Shown: one piece after another, positions 1-8,148 of the stretch
Layout of the letters: every line of letters starts with the position of its first letter
Numbering within the stretch: position 1 is the stretch's first letter
Assembly: GCA_049642465.1 (NCBI GenBank)
Contig: JBAROV010000066.1
Location: forward strand, 1 to 64,000
DNA length: 64,000 bases
Direction of reading: 5' to 3'
Source of the DNA: CAWDPQ01 sp049642465
Lineage (GTDB): Bacteria > Acidobacteriota > Vicinamibacteria > Vicinamibacterales > 2-12-FULL-66-21
The notes under the pieces: model-generated
Seen by the model: the letters and a program-made list of their open reading frames with translations, nothing else
Told to the model about the DNA's origin: nothing
Database searches by the model: none
Program-made: the position numbers and the translations under genes

Positions 1-374
1 GCCGGCACTGGCGCCCCGGCTGGGGCCGCTGCCGCCGGCCGTGTCGTGCCGGCCGGAGTCGCGCCATTTCGGAGAATGGAAACCGCCAGCTGGTCTCCGC
101 TGCGCAGGATTCTGACTTTGAATTCACCGACCGCCGGCACACGATATTCAAACTCCACCGACGGCGCGCTCGGCAGGTCGGCGCGAGCGTGTTCGGGAAC
201 AATCGGCGTGACCGCCGCAAGTATTTCCTGGCTGGTGAGCGTCCGAGTCGAGACGTTGCGCGTCGATCCGGCAGCATCGAGCATCTGTGCCGGATGACCG
301 GCCTGCAGCCTCAGGCCGCGGCCGCCCTGCGCCGAGAGCAGTTTCATCAGGTTGTCTACGAAGTCACTCGTCAT
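1..374 (-). CDS. PilT/PilB-type N-domain protein, 3' end outside window (partial)
   Basis: Only the first ~124 codons are visible. The protein begins MTSDFVDNLMKLLSAQGGRG and continues with LRLQAGHPAQM. It then has a stretch with ...EFEYRVPAVGEFKVRILR, resembling the N-terminal domain of twitching-motility ATPases (a small domain of the type ...GGSDLHL.AG.P... then F.Y..PG.GRFRVNVFRQ). The usual GSDLHL core is degenerate here, and a Pro/Ala-rich linker follows at the window edge. The ATG shares its A with the TGA of the upstream gene (TGATG), so the two are probably translationally coupled. Whether a P-loop ATPase domain follows cannot be seen; it could equally be a stand-alone N-domain protein. 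Confidence 0.55.
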   Translation of the reverse strand, partial: MTSDFVDNLMKLLSAQGGRGLRLQAGHPAQMLDAAGSTRNVSTRTLTSQEILAAVTPIVPEHARADLPSAPSVEFEYRVPAVGEFKVRILRSGDQLAVSILRNGATPAGTTRPAAAAPAGAPVP

Positions 375-940
375 CAGCGCTGGTCCCTTCGAGCCGGTTC
401 GGGGGTCGGGTGAGGTTCGCGCGACGGAAGCTCGTGGATTTCCACCAGGTGCAGCGAATTCACGAGCCAGGTCTGATCATCCGCTTCCACGTACCGGAAC
501 GCCTCATCGCTCCGCGCATAGTCACTCAGTCGATCGCGGCCCATCGGTCGAAACACCGACACGGTTCCCGCGATGCGATCTCCCGTCGAGAGCAGCATCG
601 AGACGACGCGACGCGTCGCCACTTCGTAGCCGGGCTCGAGGCGCACCTCCGCATTGTTGCCTGGCAGCCGAACCTTGACGATTTGCGCGCGGTTGTAGAG
701 CACGGTGTGCCCGTCTTCGAGCTCGAATGGAAAGAATCCCGTTTGCTCGTTCAGGAGATCGCCGACCCGTTCGGGACCAGCGTGCGACTGGCTGGCGTCC
801 CACAGGAAGAAACACCCCTTGACGATCGCCCCAGTGGTCAGCGTCAGTTCCGCGGCTGCACGCTTTTTCTCGACACGATATTCGGAGAGCGACCGCTCGG
901 ACATGGCGAGCGACGTATCGGTCGGAGCAGTGAAGGGCAT
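374..940 (-). CDS. hypothetical protein with duplicated beta-rich domain, coupled to the PilT-like gene
   Basis: 188 aa with no signal peptide or membrane segment. Two halves look like copies of one domain. Each runs L-x-TG-x-x-I-x-G (LTLTTGAIVKGCFF and SMLLSTGDRIAGTV), then a proline/DRLxD-like stretch, then a segment ending in N-x-x-x-(I/L)-V-x-(V/I). That pattern fits a small beta-barrel (SH3/LSm-like) fold, but I do not recognise the family with certainty. The first ATG has no clear ribosome-binding site and the ATG 12 codons later (MSERSLSEY) is an alternative start. It precedes a PilT-N-like gene with a one-base overlap, so a shared role in pilus or surface regulation is an inference from position only. 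Confidence 0.6.
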   Translation of the reverse strand: MPFTAPTDTSLAMSERSLSEYRVEKKRAAAELTLTTGAIVKGCFFLWDASQSHAGPERVGDLLNEQTGFFPFELEDGHTVLYNRAQIVKVRLPGNNAEVRLEPGYEVATRRVVSMLLSTGDRIAGTVSVFRPMGRDRLSDYARSDEAFRYVEADDQTWLVNSLHLVEIHELPSREPHPTPEPARRDQR

Positions 941-951
941 CAGGTCGGGAA

Positions 952-983
952 GGCGGGAGGGCGTGAGGGCGGGAGGGCGGGAG
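952..983. repeat. four tandem octamers GGCGGGAG
   Basis: Four consecutive 8-bp units (GGCGGGAG, GGCGTGAG, GGCGGGAG, GGCGGGAG) fill the gap between two minus-strand genes. They end exactly at the stop codon of the SnoaL-like gene. They resemble in period, but not in sequence, the octamer array downstream of the MatC gene start. Confidence 0.85.
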
Positions 984-1406
984 TCAGGCAGGCTTGCTTT
1001 TCAGAATCCCGAGTTGGATGAGCAACCCGGTGAAGTCGTAGTACCGGCGTTCGTAGGCAATCAACCCGTCGCGCATTTCCATGAGACGCACGCCCTGGAT
1101 GTCGAACCGGCGGCCGGTCCCGCGAAGACCCATGAATTCGCCGGAGTGCGTCGCGTGGACGAGAAACTCCTGTGCGACGTGCGTCCCGTCCACGAGCAAT
1201 CGCTGTCCGATGTATTGCCAGTCCGGAAACGTGGCGAATAGCGTTCGATACGACGCGAGGATATCGGTACGCCCTTGGACGGTTCGGAAGATCGGACTGA
1301 TAACGGTCCCGTCCACGGTGTGCGCTTTCGCCAGCGCCTCCGCATCGCGGTGGTTCCAGCACGTCTGCTGGTGCTCGAACAGCTTGACGGCGTCCTCATG
1401 CGTCAT
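984..1406 (-). CDS. SnoaL-like / NTF2-fold ester cyclase family protein
   Basis: 140 aa with the NTF2-like cone-fold layout of SnoaL-type proteins. It has an N-terminal helix (EDAVKLFEHQQTCWNHRD), an ISPIFRTVQGRTDILASYRTLFATFPDWQ segment of the G-R-x-x-I...Y...F..FPD type, and strands ending GRRFDIQGVRLMEMRDGLIAYERRYYD. Members act as polyketide cyclases, small-molecule isomerases or binding proteins, so the substrate cannot be deduced. The start is an ATG with only a weak purine stretch upstream. It stands 21 bp beyond the stop of the large transglutaminase-like gene and is separated from the next gene by an octamer repeat. Confidence 0.75.
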   Translation of the reverse strand: MTHEDAVKLFEHQQTCWNHRDAEALAKAHTVDGTVISPIFRTVQGRTDILASYRTLFATFPDWQYIGQRLLVDGTHVAQEFLVHATHSGEFMGLRGTGRRFDIQGVRLMEMRDGLIAYERRYYDFTGLLIQLGILKSKPA

Positions 1407-1427
1407 GATCGCTCGTACCTGCTTCGT

Positions 1428-4400
1428 CTAGTCCTGGCCGGGTTGCACCTCGCTTGACGGAATGAGCGTGAGTGTACACGCAGTTTTCGTCTCGCACTTC
1501 AGCGTGCCGCGGCGAATCAGCTTGGCCGGCGATTGGTCGGGAAACACCTTTTCAAGTCGTGTTTTCCGCAGGCCGTCTGTCATCTCCCGGAGTTGGTCGT
1601 CGCCGCTGATGAACGACGCGGCCTCGATGTCCGACCCTGGCCCGAGCAACAGAAAGAAGTCCGCCGACCCCGGCATGGGCGCCGGTGCTGGCACGCTCAC
1701 GGCTCGCATATTCGTCAACACTCCCGCATGCTTCTTGAGAATCGCCTCCACAGATTCGCGGCCGACGAGCGCTGCGAGCCGATCCAGCGTGGACGGAGCC
1801 GGGCGCTCCGCATTGAGCGCGGCAGCATACACCTTGATCGCCTCGTCACGCCGTCCCTGCTTTTCGTAAATCTGTCCGAGGTGGTCCCCGACTTCTGAGT
1901 GTTGTCCAATCCACCACGCGGCTGCGACGAGGTTTTCCGCAGCACCTAGCTCCCCTTTGGCAAACAGTACCCAGCCAAGTGTGTCCCAGTAGGCGGCGAG
2001 GGACTCGACGAGTCCAAGCTCGCGCGGCGTGACACGCGAGATCGTGAAATTTCGCGACTCGGCCGTGACCGCCGCGACCGCGGATTCTGCGTACTGCTGC
2101 GCGCGGTCCAGGTTCACGCGTTTCAACGCCAACTGATACGCGACGTTATTCCACGTGTTCGGTGTTGGCGACAGTTCGGCCGCCCGAGCGAAGGATGCCA
2201 ACGCCTGATCGTTCCTGTCCAGATTCAGATAGGCGGTGCCTATCTCGACGTGGAGCGATGCGTCTTCGGATGACAGGGATATCGCCTTCTCGAGTACCGG
2301 GATCGCATCCTGGTACCGCTCCATCTCGACATACTGATGTCCCAGGATGGCGTGCGCGTATTTGTCGAGCGGATTGACCTCGAGCTGCTTCTTGAAGGCC
2401 GCCTCGGCTTCCGGATAGCGGCGCTGCTGTAGATACGACCGACCGAGATTGGTGTTTGCCTGTTCGTGATAGGGATTGATCTCGAGTTGCTTTTTGAACG
2501 CGTCGATTGCTGGGTCGACCTGCCGCAATCCCAGGTAAGCCAGCCCGAGATTGTTCCACGCGGTCCGATCTTTCGGCTCGAGCTCGACCACCCGCTTCAG
2601 GAGCGGGGCGGCTTGTGCGTAGTTGCCTGCACGCAGCGCCTCGTATGCGCTGCGATTGAGATCGGCGGCCTTTAGATCCGAATTCGCGAGCGTTGAAGCG
2701 CTCGCGGGGATGTCCAGCGCCAGCGTCTGCTCGTCGTCTGCCACGACCACGCGCCGGAAGGCGGCATAATCGCCGGAGCGATCGGCGGGCAGCGTCCGGG
2801 CGCGAAGCTTCAACGTTCTTTCTGCGGTGAAGACGTTGCCAGCGAGCTTGTACGAGCCCCGGTACTCGCCGTAATCCCGGCTTACTGAGACGGGCACTGG
2901 TGCACGTGCCTGGTACCCGGGGCCCAGTTCGAGTCGAAGGCGATACTGGAATTCGGACGGCGATCCCAACTCGATTTCCGACTTGCCGTCCTCGGGAGGG
3001 GAGAAACTGGCGTTCGACAGCGGCAGCTTGAGATCGACTTTCTTCTTGGTCCACTCGATGAAGTTCGTTGTCGCCACCTGATACTCGATGACGAACGGCT
3101 CGCGCGTCGCGGCGGGGTCGGACACTTTGACTTCGCTGACCTCCCCGCCAAGCCCCATGGCTTCGTTCATCTTCTGGAGCACGGTTTTCCATTGCGCCGC
3201 GGGCGCGCGCCGGAAGATGGTGCGCATCAACAGCTCCACGTCTCCGCGCATCGTCAACCTGATGCGTCCCGCCAGCTTTCCCAGGTCGCCGAGCTTTGCG
3301 TCGATCTCCTGCACCTGCAGGTTCAGCACCGGAGGATCTGGTGGCGTCTCTTCGAGCCGCGCCGTGCCGCTCGACGAGACGACCAGCGCCTGTTTCTTGC
3401 GGAGATTGGGCGAAAGCAGACGGAATGGCGCGATTTCCGTCGTGACGTCGAGCCACATCGGCTCGCTTCCCACTACAGCCTTCGTAATGACGTGATCGAA
3501 CTGCGACGGCGACGGAAAGTCGGGATCCAGCTTCACCGCGGAGTGGATCAAGACCGTCGAAGCCCGCAACCCAATGCTTTCCATCAGGCTGACGAGCAGT
3601 GTGTGCTTGTCCTTGCAATCGCCGTACTGGTCGCGCAACACATCGTGCGCCGCCCGAGGTTGATAACGACCGGATCCGAGCGAAATGCTCACGTACCGGA
3701 AATTCGGGGCCACAAAGTCGTAGAGCGCCTCGAGCTTTTGAGCGTCGCTGGTCTTCCCGGCAACAAGGTCCGCGGCCTTTCTCCGAATCTCTGGCGTTGG
3801 CGTTCGTGATGCCTTCTCCAGTGCCGAGTACCAGCGTCCCACTTCGTCCCAGCTTTGGAACGTGGTCAACCGGACGTCGGCTCGCCGCGGCTCGTCCGCT
3901 TTCTCGGTGTCGTCGGTTTCTTCCTTCTCGTCCTTCTCCGTCGTCAGATGAGAACTGGTCCAGCGGTAGATCGCCCGTCCATCAGCCTGACTCTCGATCG
4001 GATCGGCATCGGGCTGCGTTTTCAGCGTGACGCTTCGGCCTGCAGGAAGATCGAACTCGAGTTGTTCGTCAAGAATGATTCCGATCTTCTGAAAGCTGTA
4101 CTCGGCCCAGAAGTGTCCGGCCGCGAGCGGTGTCTGAATGGTCGTGATGGCGCTGAATTCGAGAGTCTCGCCGGGCCGCAGCGAAGGAACCGTCACGTGT
4201 TTCTGTCGGAAGTCTGTGTACACGGGCGCTTCGCGCTGCACCGGCGACGTCAGATCCTGAACCGCATCGGCGGGCGCGGTCACCACCGTCCCATCAGCCT
4301 TGCGGACGCGCACAAACTGGATTTCGATACGCTCGGTGGACGCGTTGTAACCGAGGACCAACTGACCCCACTGCTGGACGCCGCCTTCACTCTGGACTTT

Positions 4401-4604
4401 GACGCGCACATACATCTCGCGTCGTCCGGTTCCGTCGCTCTCGAAGACGTACCGGGACTTCGATTGCTCGATGACGAAAGCCTCCTTCGAGTAATCGGCC
4501 GGTTGAGCAGGCGCGGCGGGGGACGTCGAAGCTGGAACCTGCGCGGCCGCCGGCCCTGCAAGCGCCACGGCCAGGATCGAACTGACGATTCCTCTGTGCA
4601 TCAT
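1428..4604 (-). CDS. DUF3857 / transglutaminase-like / TPR exported protein
   Basis: About 1058 aa. The start is placed at MMHRGIVSSILAVALAGPAAAQ because this gives a clean signal peptide; the longer frame adds 23 unlikely residues. After the signal peptide comes a DUF3857 beta domain, then a transglutaminase-like domain. In that domain the triad can be read as Cys in YGDCKDKH, His in FDHVITK and Asp in WLDVTTE. The C-terminal third has seven or eight TPR units (for example AWNNLGLAYLGLRQVDPAI, AHAILGHQYVEMERYQDAI). DUF3857-transglutaminase proteins are common in Acidobacteriota and Bacteroidota envelopes and their substrates are mostly unknown. It is probably periplasmic. A 197-bp gap separates it from the upstream MatC gene. 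Confidence 0.85.
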   Translation of the reverse strand: MMHRGIVSSILAVALAGPAAAQVPASTSPAAPAQPADYSKEAFVIEQSKSRYVFESDGTGRREMYVRVKVQSEGGVQQWGQLVLGYNASTERIEIQFVRVRKADGTVVTAPADAVQDLTSPVQREAPVYTDFRQKHVTVPSLRPGETLEFSAITTIQTPLAAGHFWAEYSFQKIGIILDEQLEFDLPAGRSVTLKTQPDADPIESQADGRAIYRWTSSHLTTEKDEKEETDDTEKADEPRRADVRLTTFQSWDEVGRWYSALEKASRTPTPEIRRKAADLVAGKTSDAQKLEALYDFVAPNFRYVSISLGSGRYQPRAAHDVLRDQYGDCKDKHTLLVSLMESIGLRASTVLIHSAVKLDPDFPSPSQFDHVITKAVVGSEPMWLDVTTEIAPFRLLSPNLRKKQALVVSSSGTARLEETPPDPPVLNLQVQEIDAKLGDLGKLAGRIRLTMRGDVELLMRTIFRRAPAAQWKTVLQKMNEAMGLGGEVSEVKVSDPAATREPFVIEYQVATTNFIEWTKKKVDLKLPLSNASFSPPEDGKSEIELGSPSEFQYRLRLELGPGYQARAPVPVSVSRDYGEYRGSYKLAGNVFTAERTLKLRARTLPADRSGDYAAFRRVVVADDEQTLALDIPASASTLANSDLKAADLNRSAYEALRAGNYAQAAPLLKRVVELEPKDRTAWNNLGLAYLGLRQVDPAIDAFKKQLEINPYHEQANTNLGRSYLQQRRYPEAEAAFKKQLEVNPLDKYAHAILGHQYVEMERYQDAIPVLEKAISLSSEDASLHVEIGTAYLNLDRNDQALASFARAAELSPTPNTWNNVAYQLALKRVNLDRAQQYAESAVAAVTAESRNFTISRVTPRELGLVESLAAYWDTLGWVLFAKGELGAAENLVAAAWWIGQHSEVGDHLGQIYEKQGRRDEAIKVYAAALNAERPAPSTLDRLAALVGRESVEAILKKHAGVLTNMRAVSVPAPAPMPGSADFFLLLGPGSDIEAASFISGDDQLREMTDGLRKTRLEKVFPDQSPAKLIRRGTLKCETKTACTLTLIPSSEVQPGQD

Positions 4605-4801
4605 GGTCAACTCGTGCACCGGCGTGACCCCACAGGCAGTGGGACCGGCCCGGCGTTCTCGGGGGGCAGCCAATTGTAGCGCGTTCGTGCCGGATCTCGT
4701 GGTGTATCAGTCAATGCTGTGGCGGGCCGGCCGTTGGTTGGCCCGCGAAATTGCGGCGCAACAACGGAGCGGTGGTTTTTGCCCGTGACTTATACGGCCC
4801 A

Positions 4802-6040
4802 CTAGAACAGCAAGTACGAGATGACGGCCCCCACGATGGCCATCGACAGGCCCCACGCCAGCAGTTTGTTGAACAACGGACGTGCCTCTTCGGCCGGCGC
4901 ACCGGCGAGGCACAGTGCGCCAATCGTGGAAAGCGGGGAGACGTCCACCAGGTGCCCGCCGATATTCATTGCGGTGGCAATCCCCATGGCGCTCGCGCCG
5001 GGAAGTTGCGCGGCAAGACCAGGAACCATGGGGAGAAACGCGGGAAGAACCACCCCGGAGGTGCTGCTGTAGACCGACACGACGCCGGTGAGAAACGCGA
5101 TGAACGGCGTGACCGTTTGGGCGGAGGCCACCCGGGAGATCGCCGACACGAGCAGGTCCATTCCCTGCGCGCGTTCGACGAGCGCGATGAGCACGGTGAC
5201 ACCGCACACCATCACAATCACGCGCCACGGCATCCGCTTCATCGCTTCACCGTCATCGGCGGAACCGGACAAAACCAGCACAACGGCGCCGGCAAAGGCG
5301 CCCATTCCGACGTTGACTCCCGCGAGGATGACCGCGAGGATGAGCGCCGCAATCACGCCCACAGTGACCCAGTGTCGGCGTTTGAACCTAGCGGAATCCT
5401 CCCCTGGAAGATGCACCTCGGGCGCTCGCCCCGCAAAGAACAATTTGAGTCCACCAAACAATGCATACCCGCTGAACGCCACGAGCGCGTGCGCGGCCAG
5501 ATTGTAAAAGTAAGTACTCCACTGCAGGCCGGGCAGGCCATTTCGAGCCATCAGCCCGTTGACGATGATGCCGGTTGGGGCGAAGGGGGAAAGCGCACCG
5601 GAATTGGCCCCATTGCCCACCATGATGGCCATGAGAAACAGCGGTATCCCGGTTCGCGTCGCAGTTGCCATCGCCAAGGGCGCGAGCAGGGCGGCGGTGG
5701 CGATGTTTCCGGGGCCCATTGACGAAAGAGCGGCGCCCAGCATGAAAAACATCACCGGAATCGTTCCGCAATTCCCCCGGCAGATGCGGACGGCGTGATG
5801 CGCGATGCGCTCGAGGGTTCCGTTGGCCTGCGCGAGCGCGAAGAGCAGAGTCACGCCAATCAGCGTCAGGCACAACTGACTGGGAAAGCCGCTCATCACC
5901 GTGTTGACGGGAAGACCGCCGATGTACACCCCGACGATCCAGGCCAACGCCACCGCCAGGACGCCGACATTGAGCCGGCTCACGCAACTCACAGCGACCG
6001 CTGTGACGAGGGCGGCAACAGAGAGAACGGCGAGGCTCAT
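4802..6040 (-). CDS. MatC-type dicarboxylate carrier (SLC13-like ion transporter superfamily)
   Basis: 412 aa, almost entirely hydrophobic, with roughly ten to twelve membrane segments. The N-terminal half matches the MatC_N layout: VGVLAVALAWIVGVYIGG, then FPSQLCLTLIGVTLLFALAQ, and the signature SSMGPGNIATAALLAPLAMA. A repeat of the motif type occurs in the C-half (YSSTSGVVLPAFLPMVPGLA). This family imports small carboxylates such as malonate or other C4-type acids. MSLAVLSVAALV is chosen as start because the longer frame runs into an octamer repeat. No strong ribosome-binding site is visible. Proximity to an acyl-CoA hydratase and CoA-transferase fits uptake and activation of an organic acid, but this is inference. 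Confidence 0.8.
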   Translation of the reverse strand: MSLAVLSVAALVTAVAVSCVSRLNVGVLAVALAWIVGVYIGGLPVNTVMSGFPSQLCLTLIGVTLLFALAQANGTLERIAHHAVRICRGNCGTIPVMFFMLGAALSSMGPGNIATAALLAPLAMATATRTGIPLFLMAIMVGNGANSGALSPFAPTGIIVNGLMARNGLPGLQWSTYFYNLAAHALVAFSGYALFGGLKLFFAGRAPEVHLPGEDSARFKRRHWVTVGVIAALILAVILAGVNVGMGAFAGAVVLVLSGSADDGEAMKRMPWRVIVMVCGVTVLIALVERAQGMDLLVSAISRVASAQTVTPFIAFLTGVVSVYSSTSGVVLPAFLPMVPGLAAQLPGASAMGIATAMNIGGHLVDVSPLSTIGALCLAGAPAEEARPLFNKLLAWGLSMAIVGAVISYLLF

Positions 6041-6093
6041 GCGTCTTGTTTGCGAATGACCACAATGGCTACCATCTCGTCCGAAGTGCCAGA

Positions 6094-6157
6094 CACCCTG
6101 GCACCTTGGCACCCTGGCACCTTGGCACCCTGGCACCCTGGCACCCTGGCACCTTGC
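6094..6157. repeat. octamer tandem array CACCYTGG
   Basis: Seven perfect 8-bp units of the form CACC(C/T)TGG run head to tail and are followed by a partial unit CACCTTG. The array lies between the start of the MatC gene and the stop of the enoyl-CoA hydratase gene. Because 8 is not a multiple of 3 it reads as an 8-residue repeat in all frames, which creates spurious open frames extending into it. Confidence 0.95.
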
Positions 6158-6162
6158 CTATG

Positions 6163-6945
6163 TCATCGGCCGCCAAACCGCGGCGGGCGCTTCTCGAGAA
6201 AGGCCGTGACGCCCTCGCGAAAATCGCGGCTCGCGTAGCACGGGCCGACAAGATCGTCGTCTTCCCCGTCGTGCAAACGCCGACGATGGGCAATTCGACG
6301 GAGGGCCTCCTTGGTGACGCGGATCGTGATTGGCGCGTTCGCCGCGATTGATTCCGCGAGCTCGCGCACGACGTCGTCGATTCGATCCGGTTCGGACATG
6401 CGACTGACGAGCCCGAGCGCGTGTGCCTCGCCGGCGTCGAGCAGACGGCCCGTAAAAAGCAGGTCCTTCGTCCGTGCCGGGCCGATGAGATCGACGAGCC
6501 GCGCGTAATTCGCGGCCGAGAGGCAGTTGCCCAGCGTGCGAGAGATCGGAACGCCAAAGCGCGCAGCGGGGGTGCACACGCGCAAATCGCAGGTAAGCGC
6601 TATGACGCAGCCGCCGCCGGCGGCAACGCCATGCACCTGCGCAATCGTCGGCACCGGCAGGCGTTCCAGGCGATCGATGACCGATTCCATACGTCGCTCA
6701 TATGCAATGCCGTCCTCAGCGGTTGCGAATTCCGTGAACTGCCGGATGTCCGTCCCAGCGACGAAGGCGTCGCCGGCGCCGCGGAGGACGAGCACCCGAA
6801 TCCTGTCGCTGCGCGCCACCTCGTCACACGCGTCGGCGAGCGCATCGTACATTGCCCACGTCATCGCATTCCGTGCGTCGGGCCGGTTGAACGTCAGGCG
6901 CGCCACCGCGCCGTCGGATGTGAAGAGCACCTCCGGAGTGGCCAA
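6163..6945 (-). CDS. enoyl-CoA hydratase/isomerase family protein
   Basis: 260 aa crotonase-fold enzyme. Family signatures are visible: FNRPDARNAM (CoA-binding A-x-x-A-L-type loop region), GTDIRQF and the oxyanion-hole stretch VHGVAAGGGCVIALTCDLRVC. A glutamate normally found after the Gly-rich loop is replaced by other residues (FGVPISRTLGNCLS), so hydratase chemistry should not be assumed. The start is TTG, supported by AGAGG five bases upstream. Its start is only 24 bp from the ATG of the divergent CoA-transferase, so the two probably share regulation and act on the same acyl-CoA pathway. The carnitine-type pairing (CaiB/CaiD-like) is a family parallel, not proof. Confidence 0.85.
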   Translation of the reverse strand: MATPEVLFTSDGAVARLTFNRPDARNAMTWAMYDALADACDEVARSDRIRVLVLRGAGDAFVAGTDIRQFTEFATAEDGIAYERRMESVIDRLERLPVPTIAQVHGVAAGGGCVIALTCDLRVCTPAARFGVPISRTLGNCLSAANYARLVDLIGPARTKDLLFTGRLLDAGEAHALGLVSRMSEPDRIDDVVRELAESIAANAPITIRVTKEALRRIAHRRRLHDGEDDDLVGPCYASRDFREGVTAFLEKRPPRFGGR

Positions 6946-6969
6946 AGTAACCTCTCAGGGAGAAACGAC

Positions 6970-8148
6970 ATGACTACCGGTCGCGCCGCGCTCGAAGGGA
7001 TTCGCGTGCTGGACGTCACGCAGGTGATGGCCGGCCCGTTCTGCGCGATGCAACTATGCGACATGGGTGCGGACGTGATCAAGGTGGAGCCACCGGGGGG
7101 CGATTCGACCCGTCGAATGGCCGGCGCGTCCGGCACGGACAGCGCCGGCTTCAACGCCGTCAACCGGGGAAAGCGCGGCATCGTGCTCGATCTGAAGACC
7201 AGGACGGGACAGGAGGCCTTCAAGCGGCTGGTGCGGCGCAGCGATATTGTCATCGAGAATTACCGTCCCGGCGTCATGCGGACGTTTGGTTTGGATTACG
7301 CGTCGCTCTCTCCGGATCATCCCGCGCTCATCTACGCGTCCATTTCAGGCTACGGTCAAACCGGTCCCAATGCGGCGAAGGGAGGTTTCGATCTCATCGC
7401 GCAGGGAGTGTCCGGGTTGATGTCGGTGACCGGCGAGCCGGGACGGCCGCCGGTGAAAGTGGGCGTTCCATTGACCGATCTGGGTGCAGCGTTGTTCGCG
7501 CTGTCAGCGGTGCTCGCCGCCCTCCACTATCGAAATCGCACGGGCCGCGGACAGTACATCGAAACGTCGCTCGTCGAAGCCGGCATCGCGCTCTCTGTGT
7601 GGGAATCGGCGCAGTACTTCGCTGAAGGGGTGACGCCGGAGCCGATGGGATCCGCGCACCGCATGTTCGCGCCCTATCAGGCCATCCGCTGTGCGGACGG
7701 CTACATCACGCTCGGTGCGGCAAACGATCGGCTGTTCCAGTGGACGTGCGAGCTGCTCGGACATCCGGAATGGGTGCAGGACCCAGCCTACGCGAACGAT
7801 ACGCTTCGCGTCCGAAACCGGGCGGCGCTGGCTGCGCAAATCGAGGCCATCACCGTCCAGCAAACGCGGGAGTACTGGCTGGCACAGTTTGATGCGGCGG
7901 GCATCCCGTGCGGTCCGATCAACACCTACGCCGAAGCGTTCGCGGATCCGCAGATCCAATCGCGGCACATGGTCGTCGAAGTCGAGCATCCGACGCTCGG
8001 ACTTCTGCGAATGCCCGGTGCGCCGGTCAAAATGTCCGAAACACCGCCGCGCGCGAATCGCCGCGCGCCGCTGCTCGGGGAACACACCCGCGAAGTGCTC
8101 CGCGATGTGGGATATTCCGAGGCGGAAATCGCGACCATCCTCACTTGA
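6970..8148 (+). CDS. class III (CaiB/BaiF family) CoA-transferase
   Basis: 392 aa. The start is the ATG of MTTGRAALEGIRVLDVTQVM, preceded by GGGAG; the open frame upstream belongs to the antisense gene. Hallmarks of family III CoA-transferases are VLDVTQVMAGPFCAMQLCDM, GADVIKVEPPGGD and RGIVLDLKT. The catalytic aspartate stretch is present as KGGFDLIAQGVSGLMSVTGEP. Length is typical (about 390-400 aa). These enzymes move CoA between acyl groups such as carnitine, bile acids, formyl/oxalyl or 2-hydroxy acids; the substrate is not predictable. It is divergent from the enoyl-CoA hydratase and overlaps the convergent esterase gene by eight bases at the stop codons. Confidence 0.9.
   Translation: MTTGRAALEGIRVLDVTQVMAGPFCAMQLCDMGADVIKVEPPGGDSTRRMAGASGTDSAGFNAVNRGKRGIVLDLKTRTGQEAFKRLVRRSDIVIENYRPGVMRTFGLDYASLSPDHPALIYASISGYGQTGPNAAKGGFDLIAQGVSGLMSVTGEPGRPPVKVGVPLTDLGAALFALSAVLAALHYRNRTGRGQYIETSLVEAGIALSVWESAQYFAEGVTPEPMGSAHRMFAPYQAIRCADGYITLGAANDRLFQWTCELLGHPEWVQDPAYANDTLRVRNRAALAAQIEAITVQQTREYWLAQFDAAGIPCGPINTYAEAFADPQIQSRHMVVEVEHPTLGLLRMPGAPVKMSETPPRANRRAPLLGEHTREVLRDVGYSEAEIATILT

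Noticed and set aside
2146..3618. 490-codon open frame on the minus strand in another frame
   Set aside because: It lies wholly inside the DUF3857-transglutaminase-TPR gene; the translation is Arg/Ala-rich and lacks any domain.
6094..6157. CRISPR-like repeat
   Set aside because: Units are 8 bp with no spacers and there are no cas genes, so it is a simple tandem array.
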